Source: Bacillota bacterium (lineage in GTDB: Bacteria; Bacillota; Clostridia; Acetivibrionales; DUMC01). From it: a stretch of 58,964 bases of DNA. Every line of letters starts with the position of its first letter. The stretch's first letter is position 1. Below, piece by piece: positions 33,851 through 41,870 of this stretch. Where the stretch lies: positions 1-58,964 of the forward strand of contig JABUEW010000006.1 in NCBI GenBank assembly GCA_013314855.1. The letters are read 5' to 3'. The notes under the pieces are model-generated. The model was not told the origin of the DNA. It saw only the letters and a list, made by a program, of their open reading frames with translations, and did not search any database. A program made the position numbers and the translations under genes.

Positions 33851-35119
33851 ATGCAGGTCGGTTTTGCACAGAGAATTATAACCCCGTTTACAACCATGCC
33901 GATGGCGGGCTACGATAAAAGATGTATACCGTTCAAAGGCATTCACGATGACCTGTATGCAAAATGCCTTCTGTTGGAAGACGGTGGAGAACACCTTGCA
34001 ATATTCTCTTTAGATTTATTGGGGATTGATGAGAACCTTACCGATGAGATTATAAAAGCATTGTTGGCATGCGGAGAAAAGATTGCCGACGACAGGATGC
34101 TTGTATGCGCCACTCACAATCACAGCGGTCCATCCGGGATATTTACCGGAAGAGCTGATTTCAATAAGGAATACTTTGATCTTCTTGTTAAATCATGTAA
34201 AGAAGCGTTTTTTTCAGCGAAAAGAGATTCCAGAGCGGCATTTTTACAATTGGCATGCACGGAGATCGGAGATCTAGCTTCGGTAAGGAATGAGGTACCG
34301 GAGCCTGCAGGATATAAAATCAAGGCCTGTATCGTTAAGGCTGTGCGTGATGACGGATGTGTCATGCTTGTAAATCTTCCCTGTCATCCGACGGTTTTAG
34401 ATGAAAATAATTTCTTTATCTCCAAAGACCTGTTATATGGCCTGGAGCTGGGATTAAAGGATGCAGGGATGGAACGACACATTTTTATAAATGGTGCGGC
34501 AGGAGATATCTCCACCCGTCATTTTAAGACTGCTGCTACCTTTGCAGAAGCAGAAAGGCTGGGACGGATAATAGCCGGGAGTGTGCTTGAAGCCGGTTTG
34601 TCCTTTAAGTTGATTCATAATCCGGTCTTTTTCGCCGAAAAAAGGAGCGTTTTATTGAGATATAAAAAAAATCTTTCATTCAATGAAAAGGAAGCTAAAA
34701 AACGTGAAATCCGTAGACTTCTCGCAAAAGTCGGAGACAGCCCTTTGAAAAGGAATTATGAATCTTCACTTCTAGTGCTCGAACGTCCGGACAGAGATGT
34801 CAAAAGTCTGCCCAATACCGTTGTTTCCGGAGACGACTGTTATAAAGAAGTGGTAGTCCGACTTGTTAAAGTCGGCAGTCTTTCTATTGCGTGTGTGCCG
34901 CTTGAGATAAGTCTCGAAACCGGCCAGAAAATCTCGGCCATTGTGGATCCAGGCGGAGGCAGGTCTCTTATCTTCGGTTACTGCGGAGGATATTCAGGGT
35001 ACATCGCAGGAGCAAAAACCGGTCAGTACGATTATGAAAGCATTGCATGTCCGTACGAATCCGACTCTGAGCATGAATTGCTTGAAGCTTTTGAATATTT
35101 AGCCGGAAAGGCAATATGA
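33851..35119 (+). CDS. Neutral/alkaline ceramidase-fold hydrolase (PF04734-like), cytoplasmic
   Basis: Similar to the N-terminal zinc domain of neutral ceramidases, which split N-acyl amides. Visible landmarks are ITPFTTMPMAGY at the start, the zinc-binding CATHNHSGPSG, NLPCHPTVL with a further His, and INGAAGDISTR. At 422 residues it is shorter than secreted ceramidases, lacks their C-terminal domain and has no signal peptide. Ceramide is an unlikely substrate here; in this operon an N-acyl or lactyl-amide bond of an imported amino-sugar conjugate is more plausible, which is inference. It lies 6 bases after the kinase gene. Confidence 0.75.
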   Translation: MQVGFAQRIITPFTTMPMAGYDKRCIPFKGIHDDLYAKCLLLEDGGEHLAIFSLDLLGIDENLTDEIIKALLACGEKIADDRMLVCATHNHSGPSGIFTGRADFNKEYFDLLVKSCKEAFFSAKRDSRAAFLQLACTEIGDLASVRNEVPEPAGYKIKACIVKAVRDDGCVMLVNLPCHPTVLDENNFFISKDLLYGLELGLKDAGMERHIFINGAAGDISTRHFKTAATFAEAERLGRIIAGSVLEAGLSFKLIHNPVFFAEKRSVLLRYKKNLSFNEKEAKKREIRRLLAKVGDSPLKRNYESSLLVLERPDRDVKSLPNTVVSGDDCYKEVVVRLVKVGSLSIACVPLEISLETGQKISAIVDPGGGRSLIFGYCGGYSGYIAGAKTGQYDYESIACPYESDSEHELLEAFEYLAGKAI

Positions 35120-35120
35120 G

Positions 35121-36251
35121 GTGTTTATATTGAATGCAGATATAGATGAATTGCTGAAGAGGTTGGAAATCTACACCAACATTGACAGTAACACTTATTG
35201 TAAGACAGATGTAGACCGATTCTCACAGGTTATTGAAAAAGAATGCAGGGAGGTCGGTTTTACAGTTATACGCCACCGGCAGAATGCAGTGGGAGATTTT
35301 CTGGAGCTCACTGCAGGGCACGGACAAAAGAAAATTCTTCTTCTGGGACATATGGATACGGTTTTCCCTGCCGGAACCGCTGCAAACAGGCCTTTCAGAT
35401 GCGACGGCAGCCGTGTTTATGGCCCTGGAGTGCTGGATATGAAGGGTGGATTGAGTATTATTGTGCAAGTCATGAAACGAATTGCGGCTGATATTCCCGC
35501 TGGGTACAGGGTTACCGCATTTCTGAACTCTGACGAAGAAACCGGTTCGAGGTGCAGTGAAAAATACATCAAGGAACATGCCTTAACATCCGAGGCAGTC
35601 CTGAGCTTTGAAGGTGCAAAACCTGCAACGCTGACCACCGAAAGAAAGGGAATCATATCTTTCGATATGGAAGTGACCGGCATAGCCGCACATTCCGGTG
35701 TTAATTACATGCTTGGAAGCAGCGCAATAGAAGCAGCAGCTTATAAAATCCTAAAACTTTATGCTCTAAGGGACAATGAGAGAGAAATAACAGTAAACAT
35801 TGGTAAGATAAACGGAGGAAGTGCACGGAATATTGTTGCACCACTCGTAAAGATAGAAGGTGAGATCAGGTATTTTGCTCGAGAAGACCGTTCAAGAATT
35901 CTAAACCGTCTTTCGGAAATTGTTAACGCGGCAGATGTTCTCTATACATCAGCTGAGGTGTGTATTTTCTCGGATAGGCCTCCATTAGTGGCAAACGACG
36001 GCTGTATACGTCTTTTTGAAATTGCACGGCAGGAAGCTGAAATACTTGGACGACAGCTTCATCCCAGAAAAACAGGCGGAGGTGGAGATGCAGCTTTTGC
36101 CGGAATTTATCCTATTCCCGTGCTTGATGGTCTTGGACCCGAGGGTGAAAACTCTCATACCGAAAGCGAATATATACTTGTGGATAGCTTATCTTTCAAA
36201 GCAGAGCTTGTCGCAAGGATTATACAAAAAATTACACAAGGAGTGGTTTGA
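35121..36251 (+). CDS. M20 family metallopeptidase (carboxypeptidase G2-like)
   Basis: A di-zinc amidohydrolase or peptidase. Zinc ligands are seen in LLLGHMDTVFP, GPGVLDMKGG (bridging Asp), DEETGS (catalytic Glu and ligand) and the late SHTESE His. The dimerisation domain begins near GIISFDMEVTGIAAHSG. Its 376 residues are usual for the CPG2/ArgE group. Start choices are GTG 35121 or TTG 35130; GAGG of the preceding stop region suits the latter. It probably removes an amino acid or acyl group from the imported compound. Overlap of its stop with the next ATG shows tight coupling. Confidence 0.85.
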   Translation: MFILNADIDELLKRLEIYTNIDSNTYCKTDVDRFSQVIEKECREVGFTVIRHRQNAVGDFLELTAGHGQKKILLLGHMDTVFPAGTAANRPFRCDGSRVYGPGVLDMKGGLSIIVQVMKRIAADIPAGYRVTAFLNSDEETGSRCSEKYIKEHALTSEAVLSFEGAKPATLTTERKGIISFDMEVTGIAAHSGVNYMLGSSAIEAAAYKILKLYALRDNEREITVNIGKINGGSARNIVAPLVKIEGEIRYFAREDRSRILNRLSEIVNAADVLYTSAEVCIFSDRPPLVANDGCIRLFEIARQEAEILGRQLHPRKTGGGGDAAFAGIYPIPVLDGLGPEGENSHTESEYILVDSLSFKAELVARIIQKITQGVV

Positions 36252-36982
36252 TGAATTTCACATATCTAGAAATCGTAAAAGGTATTCTTGACAAAATTGC
36301 GGACCAGCAGTCGGAAGTGCTTGAAAAGGTTTCTTCCCTGTGTGCAGAGAGTATAATGGAAGATCATTTTTTATATTTTTTAGGGACTGGACATTCCCAC
36401 ATGGTGTGCGAGGAGCCGTTCTACCGGGCAGGAGGACTCGTACCAATCTATCCGATTCTTGAGCCGTCGCTCATGCTCCATTGCGGCGCCTATAAGGGGA
36501 CCCTTATGGAAAGACTTGAAGGCATGGCAGAAATACTTCTGGAAGAAAGCGGCATTCAAAGTGGCGATATATTATTTCTTGTATCCAATTCCGGACGAAA
36601 TAGTGTAGTAGTAGAAGCTGCCATAGAAGCGCGAAAGATGGGGATAACTACTGTAGCGATTACATCCATTAGCCATTCAAGGGAGGTGGAATCCCGTCAT
36701 AAAAGCGGTAAAAAACTATATGAAGTCACTGATTATGTTATAGACAACTGTGGTATTCCAGGTGATGCGGTCATTCAGTTTGATAGTTTTAATCAGAAGG
36801 TTGGTCCCACATCATCCATTGCCGATCTGACAATAGTTAATATCATTGTGATAAATACGGTTGAAAAACTGCTCGCAAAGGGCATAATTCCACCGGTATT
36901 TATAAGTAGCAACCTGGATGGAGGTGAGGAATTCAATCGCAGCTTTATCGATAAATATAGGCAAAAAATAAGGTTCCTGTGA
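36251..36982 (+). CDS. SIS-domain phosphosugar-binding protein
   Basis: A single SIS (sugar isomerase) domain of 243 residues. YFLGTGHSHMVCEEPFYRAGG, LFLVSNSGRNSVVVEAAIEA and a C-terminal helix with IADLTIVNIIVINTVEK identify it. SIS domains bind phosphosugars and act as isomerases, etherases (MurQ) or sensors. It is shorter than MurQ and closer to the uncharacterised UPF0309-type sugar isomerase domain proteins. The ATG at 36251 overlaps the TGA of the M20 gene by one base and has AGGAG upstream. Its job here may be to process the phosphorylated amino sugar. Confidence 0.82.
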   Translation: MNFTYLEIVKGILDKIADQQSEVLEKVSSLCAESIMEDHFLYFLGTGHSHMVCEEPFYRAGGLVPIYPILEPSLMLHCGAYKGTLMERLEGMAEILLEESGIQSGDILFLVSNSGRNSVVVEAAIEARKMGITTVAITSISHSREVESRHKSGKKLYEVTDYVIDNCGIPGDAVIQFDSFNQKVGPTSSIADLTIVNIIVINTVEKLLAKGIIPPVFISSNLDGGEEFNRSFIDKYRQKIRFL

Positions 36983-37004
36983 TACATAAAAGGATACATA
37001 AAAG
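36981..37004 (+). repeat. Perfect 12-base tandem duplication at the SIS stop codon
   Basis: gatacataaaag occurs at 36981-36992 and 36993-37004. The first two bases belong to the TGA stop (36980-36982). Both copies are identical. Confidence 0.95.
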
Positions 37005-37033
37005 CATTATTTCTTATCATTGGGGGGTTTTTA

Positions 37034-38614
37034 ATGAAAGCAAGCAATCTTACGTTGGAACAAAAGATCGGACAGATGATTATAGCAGGATTTCCATCAG
37101 CGGGCTTTGATCCGCATATTGAAAAGCTGATCAAAGAATATCATGTCGGTAATATCGCCCTTTTTTCGCGAAACATAGGATCTGTCAGAGAGACTGCCGA
37201 GCTCTTATGCCTGATACAGTCAAATATGATTAAATATAATCAGGTTCCGGCATTCATAGGACTTGACCAGGAAGGCGGAAATGTTTCACGCATCCGTGAC
37301 CGCTCTTTGATGTTTCCGTGCAATATGGCATTCGGAGCTGCCGACATCCCCGACAGCACCAGGCGGCAGGGCTTATTTACGGGAGAGAAGCTGAGGGCAA
37401 TGGGGATTAATTTGAATATTGCACCTGTGCTGGATGTAAACACCAATCCGGAAAATCCTATTATTGGTGCACGTTCATACGGAGATAATCCGGATGAAGT
37501 AGCAAGACTGGGCTGCGCGTATATAGAGGGACTGCAGCACAAAGGTGTTGTAGCTACCGCCAAACATTTCCCCGGACATGGCGATACGGATATTGATACC
37601 CATCTTGGACTACCCATTGTATCTCATGGACGCGACAGGCTTGAAAAAGTTGAGCTCTATCCTTTTAAAAAGGCAATTGAGGCCGGTGTTGATGCTGTTA
37701 TGACTGCACATATAATTTTTCCGGCCCTCGATGGGGAAAATCGCCCGGCGACTATGTCATACCCGATACTGACAGAGCTTCTGCGCGGACAGATGGGCTT
37801 TCAGGGCATTATAATAACTGATTGCATCGAAATGAAGGCTGTGCTTGACAACTACGGAGTGGAAAAGACAACAGTAGAAGCCATCAAAGCTGGTGCTGAC
37901 ATGATTTGCATATCCCATACCCTTGACTTTCAAATCAGAAGTCTGGAAGCAATAAAAAATGCGGTAAAAAGCGGTGAATTAGGCGAATCAAGGATAGATG
38001 AATCGATAGGACGGATCCTGCGGCTGAAAGAAAAATACGGATTGATGCAAGACCTGTGCCTCGACATCCGGAAGCTTGAGAGACTTTTTTCCGACGAGTC
38101 GTCAGCTTTATTTGCCGCAGACGTGAGTCGGAAAAGCATTACTCTTATAACGGATAAAAATTCCTTGCTGCCCGTAAAAAGTAAGAATATCCTTTCGATA
38201 TCTGCGGAACCGGCATTAACAACCAATGTAGAAGACGGAAAAAAACTGCAGGTCTCCTTTTGCGCTTCGGTTACGGAAGCCCTGGGCGGAGAAGGTATTG
38301 TCATTCCTCAAAACCCGGATAAAGGCATAATTGATGAAATCTGCCGGAAAAGTGCGGACAAGGATCTCATCATTTTCGGGGTGTACAACGGCAGATTGAA
38401 TCCGGGCCAAATCGAGCTTCACAATGCAATACAGCGCAATAACAAAAATGTGATTGCTGTACTGCTGAAAAGCCCTTATGATATCAGCTTTATCCGTGAT
38501 ACTGAAACCTGCATAGCTGCATATGAATATTCACCACTTTCAATATCCAGTGTCATAAAGGTACTGTCCGGAGAGCCTGCTTATGGCAGACTGCCGGTAA
38601 AGATCCGGTTGTGA
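37034..38614 (+). CDS. nagZ: Intracellular GH3 beta-N-acetylhexosaminidase (NagZ type)
   Basis: A family 3 glycosidase that removes terminal beta-linked GlcNAc. Signature KHFPGHGDTDIDTHLGLP has the His-Asp acid/base pair of NagZ enzymes, and the nucleophile Asp lies in IITDCIEM. GLDQEGGNVSR and ARSYGDNP bind the sugar. There is a second domain after about residue 345 with an alpha/beta fold, as in Gram-positive NagZ (526 residues). There is no signal peptide, so it acts on imported disaccharide or muropeptide. A GGGGGG run before the ATG provides the ribosome site. This is the strongest clue to the operon's substrate. Confidence 0.9.
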   Translation: MKASNLTLEQKIGQMIIAGFPSAGFDPHIEKLIKEYHVGNIALFSRNIGSVRETAELLCLIQSNMIKYNQVPAFIGLDQEGGNVSRIRDRSLMFPCNMAFGAADIPDSTRRQGLFTGEKLRAMGINLNIAPVLDVNTNPENPIIGARSYGDNPDEVARLGCAYIEGLQHKGVVATAKHFPGHGDTDIDTHLGLPIVSHGRDRLEKVELYPFKKAIEAGVDAVMTAHIIFPALDGENRPATMSYPILTELLRGQMGFQGIIITDCIEMKAVLDNYGVEKTTVEAIKAGADMICISHTLDFQIRSLEAIKNAVKSGELGESRIDESIGRILRLKEKYGLMQDLCLDIRKLERLFSDESSALFAADVSRKSITLITDKNSLLPVKSKNILSISAEPALTTNVEDGKKLQVSFCASVTEALGGEGIVIPQNPDKGIIDEICRKSADKDLIIFGVYNGRLNPGQIELHNAIQRNNKNVIAVLLKSPYDISFIRDTETCIAAYEYSPLSISSVIKVLSGEPAYGRLPVKIRL

Positions 38615-38633
38615 AAAGGTACAAACGGAAGGA

Positions 38634-38915
38634 ATGAATGCTGTTATGAGTATATTTGAATCCATAATGCTGATTTGTTTCGGAGCAGCTTGGCCGTTTT
38701 CGATCTACAAATCATATAAATCGCGTAAAAACGCCGGTAAAAGCATAGTATTTTTGTTTGTTATCCTTACAGGATATATTGCAGGTATTCTGCACAAATT
38801 CATCTACAGTTATGATGCAGTTATTTTTCTTTATATTTTAAACAGCATTATGGTAGTAACAGATGTGGCGTTGTACTATAGAAACCGAAGGATAAGCAGG
38901 GTTCGGGAAACGTAG
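38634..38915 (+). CDS. Small three-helix membrane protein (PQ-loop/SemiSWEET-like)
   Basis: A 93-residue protein with three hydrophobic helices: SIMLICFGAAWPFSIY, SIVFLFVILTGYIAGIL and AVIFLYILNSIMVVTDVALY. The helix-1 AWPFSIYKSYKSR pattern is reminiscent of SemiSWEET/PQ-loop proteins. SemiSWEETs are dimeric sugar facilitators, so it might export or balance a sugar from this operon. Start choices are ATG 38634 or ATG 38646 (MSIFESIML), neither ideally spaced from GGAAGG. It is the last intact gene of the amino-sugar block. Confidence 0.65.
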   Translation: MNAVMSIFESIMLICFGAAWPFSIYKSYKSRKNAGKSIVFLFVILTGYIAGILHKFIYSYDAVIFLYILNSIMVVTDVALYYRNRRISRVRET

Positions 38916-38929
38916 AATGAATCTGAAAA

Positions 38930-39172
38930 CTGATTTCGGGCAGGCTGAAATGTATTGTCGAACACGATTACGTGAACTGAAGATTCGATTGATTAGAAAA
39001 ACCGAGGTATAAGAATTGCTTTTATTACGCAGCAGTCAGATTGTGTGAAGATTGCGCCGTGAAAGTTGGTGAGATACAAGTGACTTGAGATAGTCATCAT
39101 GGCAATGCCTAGCCAGCAGCCGTGTACCGAGTCTTGCGTGGGATATGGTAACATACACTAATGTATTTTTAA
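38930..39172 (+). other. Gene-free stretch, possibly a group II intron or mobile-element remnant
   Basis: No open gene is present between the small membrane protein and the broken transporter. The segment around 39060-39160, with strings such as gagatagtcatcatggcaat and gggatatggtaacatac, reminds me of the 5' domain of bacterial group II introns. I cannot fold domain V here and no reverse transcriptase is near, so this is a weak impression. A remnant insertion would fit the truncated transporter just downstream. Confidence 0.25.
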
Positions 39173-39415
39173 AGTGAGGTAAAATTCAATTATAAAAAGG
39201 TCCAATTTTCAGGTGACAAATACAATTTGGATAAACGAGCTGCAGCCATGGGTGCTTTCCAGGCACTGTATGCCCTTGGAGTATTTGGAGGGCCGTTTTT
39301 TGCCGGACTTTTCAATGAGGTGTGGGGACTGCCGGGAGGTTTTATTTTTGCGGGATTTATTGCGTTATCGGGATATATATTATCTTATTATTGGATAAGG
39401 AGAGATCAGCCATAA
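39173..39415 (+). pseudogene. MFS transporter, 3' remnant
   Basis: The frame is open from 39173 and reads SGDKYNLDKRAAAMGAFQAL, then YALGVFGGPFFAGLFNEVWG and GYILSYYWIRRDQP to the stop at 39415. This is the last two to three helices of a major facilitator protein (the conserved R-x-A-A-M-G-x-F-Q-A loop lies before helix 11). The upstream nine or more helices are missing and no start codon with a ribosome site exists. The remains lie just before an intact MFS-like gene. Confidence 0.72.
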
Positions 39416-39435
39416 AAGCGCTAAAAAGAAAGCTT

Positions 39436-40758
39436 ATGCCTCACAATAGAATTTGTTGCGGAGAGTATAGAAAAAGCCAGATTTTGTTTCTTATAGATGC
39501 GGCTTTTATAAATGCGGCTTATGTATTGACAAGTGGAGTGTTTTTATCGGGTTTTGTTATCCATCTCAAAGGCTCGGATTTTATAGTAGCCTTATTAAAT
39601 AATTCAGTTATTTGGGCTTCCATCCTTACTGTGTTTTCTTTTCTCATATTTGAGAGGATCAGGGCACGTAAAAAGCTCCTTATTTCATCAAATATTGTAT
39701 CAAGGTTTTTATCCAGTGCCATAGTTTTTCTGCCTTTAATATTCAATGATGAAAAATTAATAATTGTATTATTGACTATAATGGTGATAACTGCCAATTT
39801 TTTATGGGGGTTTTACCAGGTTGGTTGGATGATCTGGTACATGGAGGTGGTACCCCAGGGGAAAAAGAATGATTATATATATTTCAGGATGTTTATTGTA
39901 AGAATTGCTTTTACAATCTCCACAATAATAATGGGTTATGTACTGGATTTCTACAAAAAAACCTATACCGGGTTTCTTATAGCCTTTATTACTTCGTTAA
40001 TACTTTCGACAGTAGATGTTATTATACTGTTATTTGTTGAAGAACCGGAGTATAAAGTCCAGGAAAATGAAAAAAACAGCATGGCAACATTTCTTAAACC
40101 CTTTTTGAGTATTGAATTCAGAAATTTTCTTATTTTTATATTTTTATATTATTTAAGCCTCACAATTTCCACATCTTTTACATCAATATACCTGATAAGG
40201 TATTTGGACTTCGATTACGGATTTATATCCACAATAAATGTCGTTTCATATGTATTGATGATAGTATCTACAAGATTTTGGGGGAAGGTACAGGGCAGGA
40301 AAGGGACGGTATTTGTCCTTAAGATATCGGCGATTATTGCCATATTAGATTATTTAATATATTTCTTTTTAACTGAAAAAACTTTTTTCATAATGTATTT
40401 TTCTTCAATTATATCAGGGATAGGAAATGGAGGCTTTAACATTGCCATAATGGCATACAGGTTCGAAATAATGCCAGAGAGCGGTAAGTCTATTTATGAA
40501 GGATGGTTTAAGGCAATATATGGTATAAGTGTGCTTTTAGCGCCTTTTATAGGAAAGATACTTATGAATGTAATGCCTGATTTTAGCGGGCTTGCTTTTC
40601 CTATCAGCAAGTTCCAGGTGCTTTATTTAGCCTCATTTGTATTTGCCGGTTTCGTTATCTTTTTATCCTTTTATAAGCCGGGTATGGTTTTGTATAGAGA
40701 TGGAGATGAAAATGAAGATTCATATAAAAATACACCAATGCACCCCATAAAATTGTAG
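39436..40758 (+). CDS. MFS-like transporter
   Basis: A membrane protein of about 12 helices (440 residues from ATG 39436). VAFAxxx motifs of well-known drug exporters are absent. SIYEGWFKAIYGISVLLAPFIG and GNGGFNIAIMAYRFEIMP in the C-terminal half resemble sugar-related MFS proteins. The start is uncertain: an in-frame ATG lies upstream at 39322 but overlaps the MFS remnant, and AAGGAGAG at 39395-39402 is followed only by ATA codons at good distance. I favour 39436. The substrate is unknown. Confidence 0.68.
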   Translation: MPHNRICCGEYRKSQILFLIDAAFINAAYVLTSGVFLSGFVIHLKGSDFIVALLNNSVIWASILTVFSFLIFERIRARKKLLISSNIVSRFLSSAIVFLPLIFNDEKLIIVLLTIMVITANFLWGFYQVGWMIWYMEVVPQGKKNDYIYFRMFIVRIAFTISTIIMGYVLDFYKKTYTGFLIAFITSLILSTVDVIILLFVEEPEYKVQENEKNSMATFLKPFLSIEFRNFLIFIFLYYLSLTISTSFTSIYLIRYLDFDYGFISTINVVSYVLMIVSTRFWGKVQGRKGTVFVLKISAIIAILDYLIYFFLTEKTFFIMYFSSIISGIGNGGFNIAIMAYRFEIMPESGKSIYEGWFKAIYGISVLLAPFIGKILMNVMPDFSGLAFPISKFQVLYLASFVFAGFVIFLSFYKPGMVLYRDGDENEDSYKNTPMHPIKL

Positions 40759-40863
40759 TGTATTGAACTATGGTAGTATATAATATAGTGTATATAATAT
40801 GTATAAGTTAAATTAAAAATTAAAAAATTTAAAGGAAAAGTGAAAGGGAAAGCAGGGTAATTT

Positions 40864-41790
40864 GTGAAAGAAACGGAAATTAAAAGACTATGGAGAGGGT
40901 TCTGGCAAATTGCCGATCCTAAAATATGGATTGCATCAACAGTCCCCATGGCTGTAGGTGGTGCTCTTGCCTATGGCATAACCGGAAAATTCAGTGTATA
41001 CTGGTTTATTGTCTCTCTTGTAGGGATTTACCTTATTGAAATAGGAAAAAATGCGGTAAATGAAGTTGTAGATTATAAGTCGGGAGTTGACAGGTATGTC
41101 TCCCCGGAAAAAAGGACTCCTTTCAGCGGCGGGAAAAAGTCCATTATTGACGGGAAACTTACTGTTTTTGAAGCAGGGGTAGTTGCTCTCCTTACCATGG
41201 GAGCGGCGTGCCTTATAGGGTTTTATATCATATTATTCAAGGAATTTTCTGTTTTTTGGATAGGCATAACGGGTGTTTTAATTTCCGTGTTTTACAGTAT
41301 TCCGCCTTTCAAGCTTGCATACCGCGGCCTTGGGGAGGTAACAGTTGGGATTACTTTCGGCCCGTTAATATTGTGCGGAATTTATCTGGTAATGACAGGA
41401 AGTATAGATTTAAGAGCTATTGTTGTTTCTATTCCAATAGGCCTTTTAATAGCTAATGTTCTCTGGATAAACCAATACCCGGATTATGAAGCGGATTTGC
41501 AAGGCGGAAAAATGAACTGGGTTGTACGCCTTGGCAAAAAAAAGGCCCTTAAGATATATAAACTGCTATTTATACTTGCATATGCCTTCTTTCCACTAAT
41601 AAGCATTATTTTGAGGAATTGGTCCTGGCTTCTGGGTTTCTCAACTGTACCATTGGCGCTCCAGGCTGTTAAAACAGCGCAAATATATTATAATGATATA
41701 CCCCGTTTGATAAAAGCCAACGCAAGGACAGTTCAAGTTTACATGCTTACGGGAGTTATAATGGTAATTGCCGCCCTTATGAGCCGTTAG
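40864..41790 (+). CDS. UbiA-family prenyltransferase (MenA-like)
   Basis: An integral membrane enzyme that transfers a prenyl chain to an aromatic acceptor. The first Asp-rich motif is NEVVDYKSGVD and the second NQYPDYEAD, both needed for Mg-diphosphate binding. Eight to nine helices follow in 308 residues. PRTPFSGGKKSI-type sequence resembles MenA (1,4-dihydroxy-2-naphthoate prenyltransferase), but other menaquinone genes are not nearby, so another aromatic acceptor is possible. The start is GTG at 40864, after GCAGGG. Confidence 0.85.
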   Translation: MKETEIKRLWRGFWQIADPKIWIASTVPMAVGGALAYGITGKFSVYWFIVSLVGIYLIEIGKNAVNEVVDYKSGVDRYVSPEKRTPFSGGKKSIIDGKLTVFEAGVVALLTMGAACLIGFYIILFKEFSVFWIGITGVLISVFYSIPPFKLAYRGLGEVTVGITFGPLILCGIYLVMTGSIDLRAIVVSIPIGLLIANVLWINQYPDYEADLQGGKMNWVVRLGKKKALKIYKLLFILAYAFFPLISIILRNWSWLLGFSTVPLALQAVKTAQIYYNDIPRLIKANARTVQVYMLTGVIMVIAALMSR

Positions 41791-41805
41791 AGTAATTAAT
41801 TATAC

Positions 41806-41834
41806 TTGATTTTCTTCTAAACTTCCTTTATAAT
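41806..41834 (+). promoter_or_regulatory. Promoter of the lacI-type gene
   Basis: TTGATT at 41806-41811 and a perfect TATAAT at 41829-41834 are exactly 17 bases apart. The palindromic operator begins four bases downstream. Confidence 0.75.
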
Positions 41835-41838
41835 AGTT

Positions 41839-41856
41839 AATGTAATCCGTTACATT
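41839..41856. promoter_or_regulatory. Palindromic LacI-type operator
   Basis: aatgtaa-tccg-ttacatt is a perfect 7-base inverted repeat around a 4-base centre, covering the expected transcription start. LacI-family repressors bind such sites with central CG. Its position suggests autoregulation of the following gene. Confidence 0.7.
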
Positions 41857-41870
41857 ATAAGGGGGTAGCA

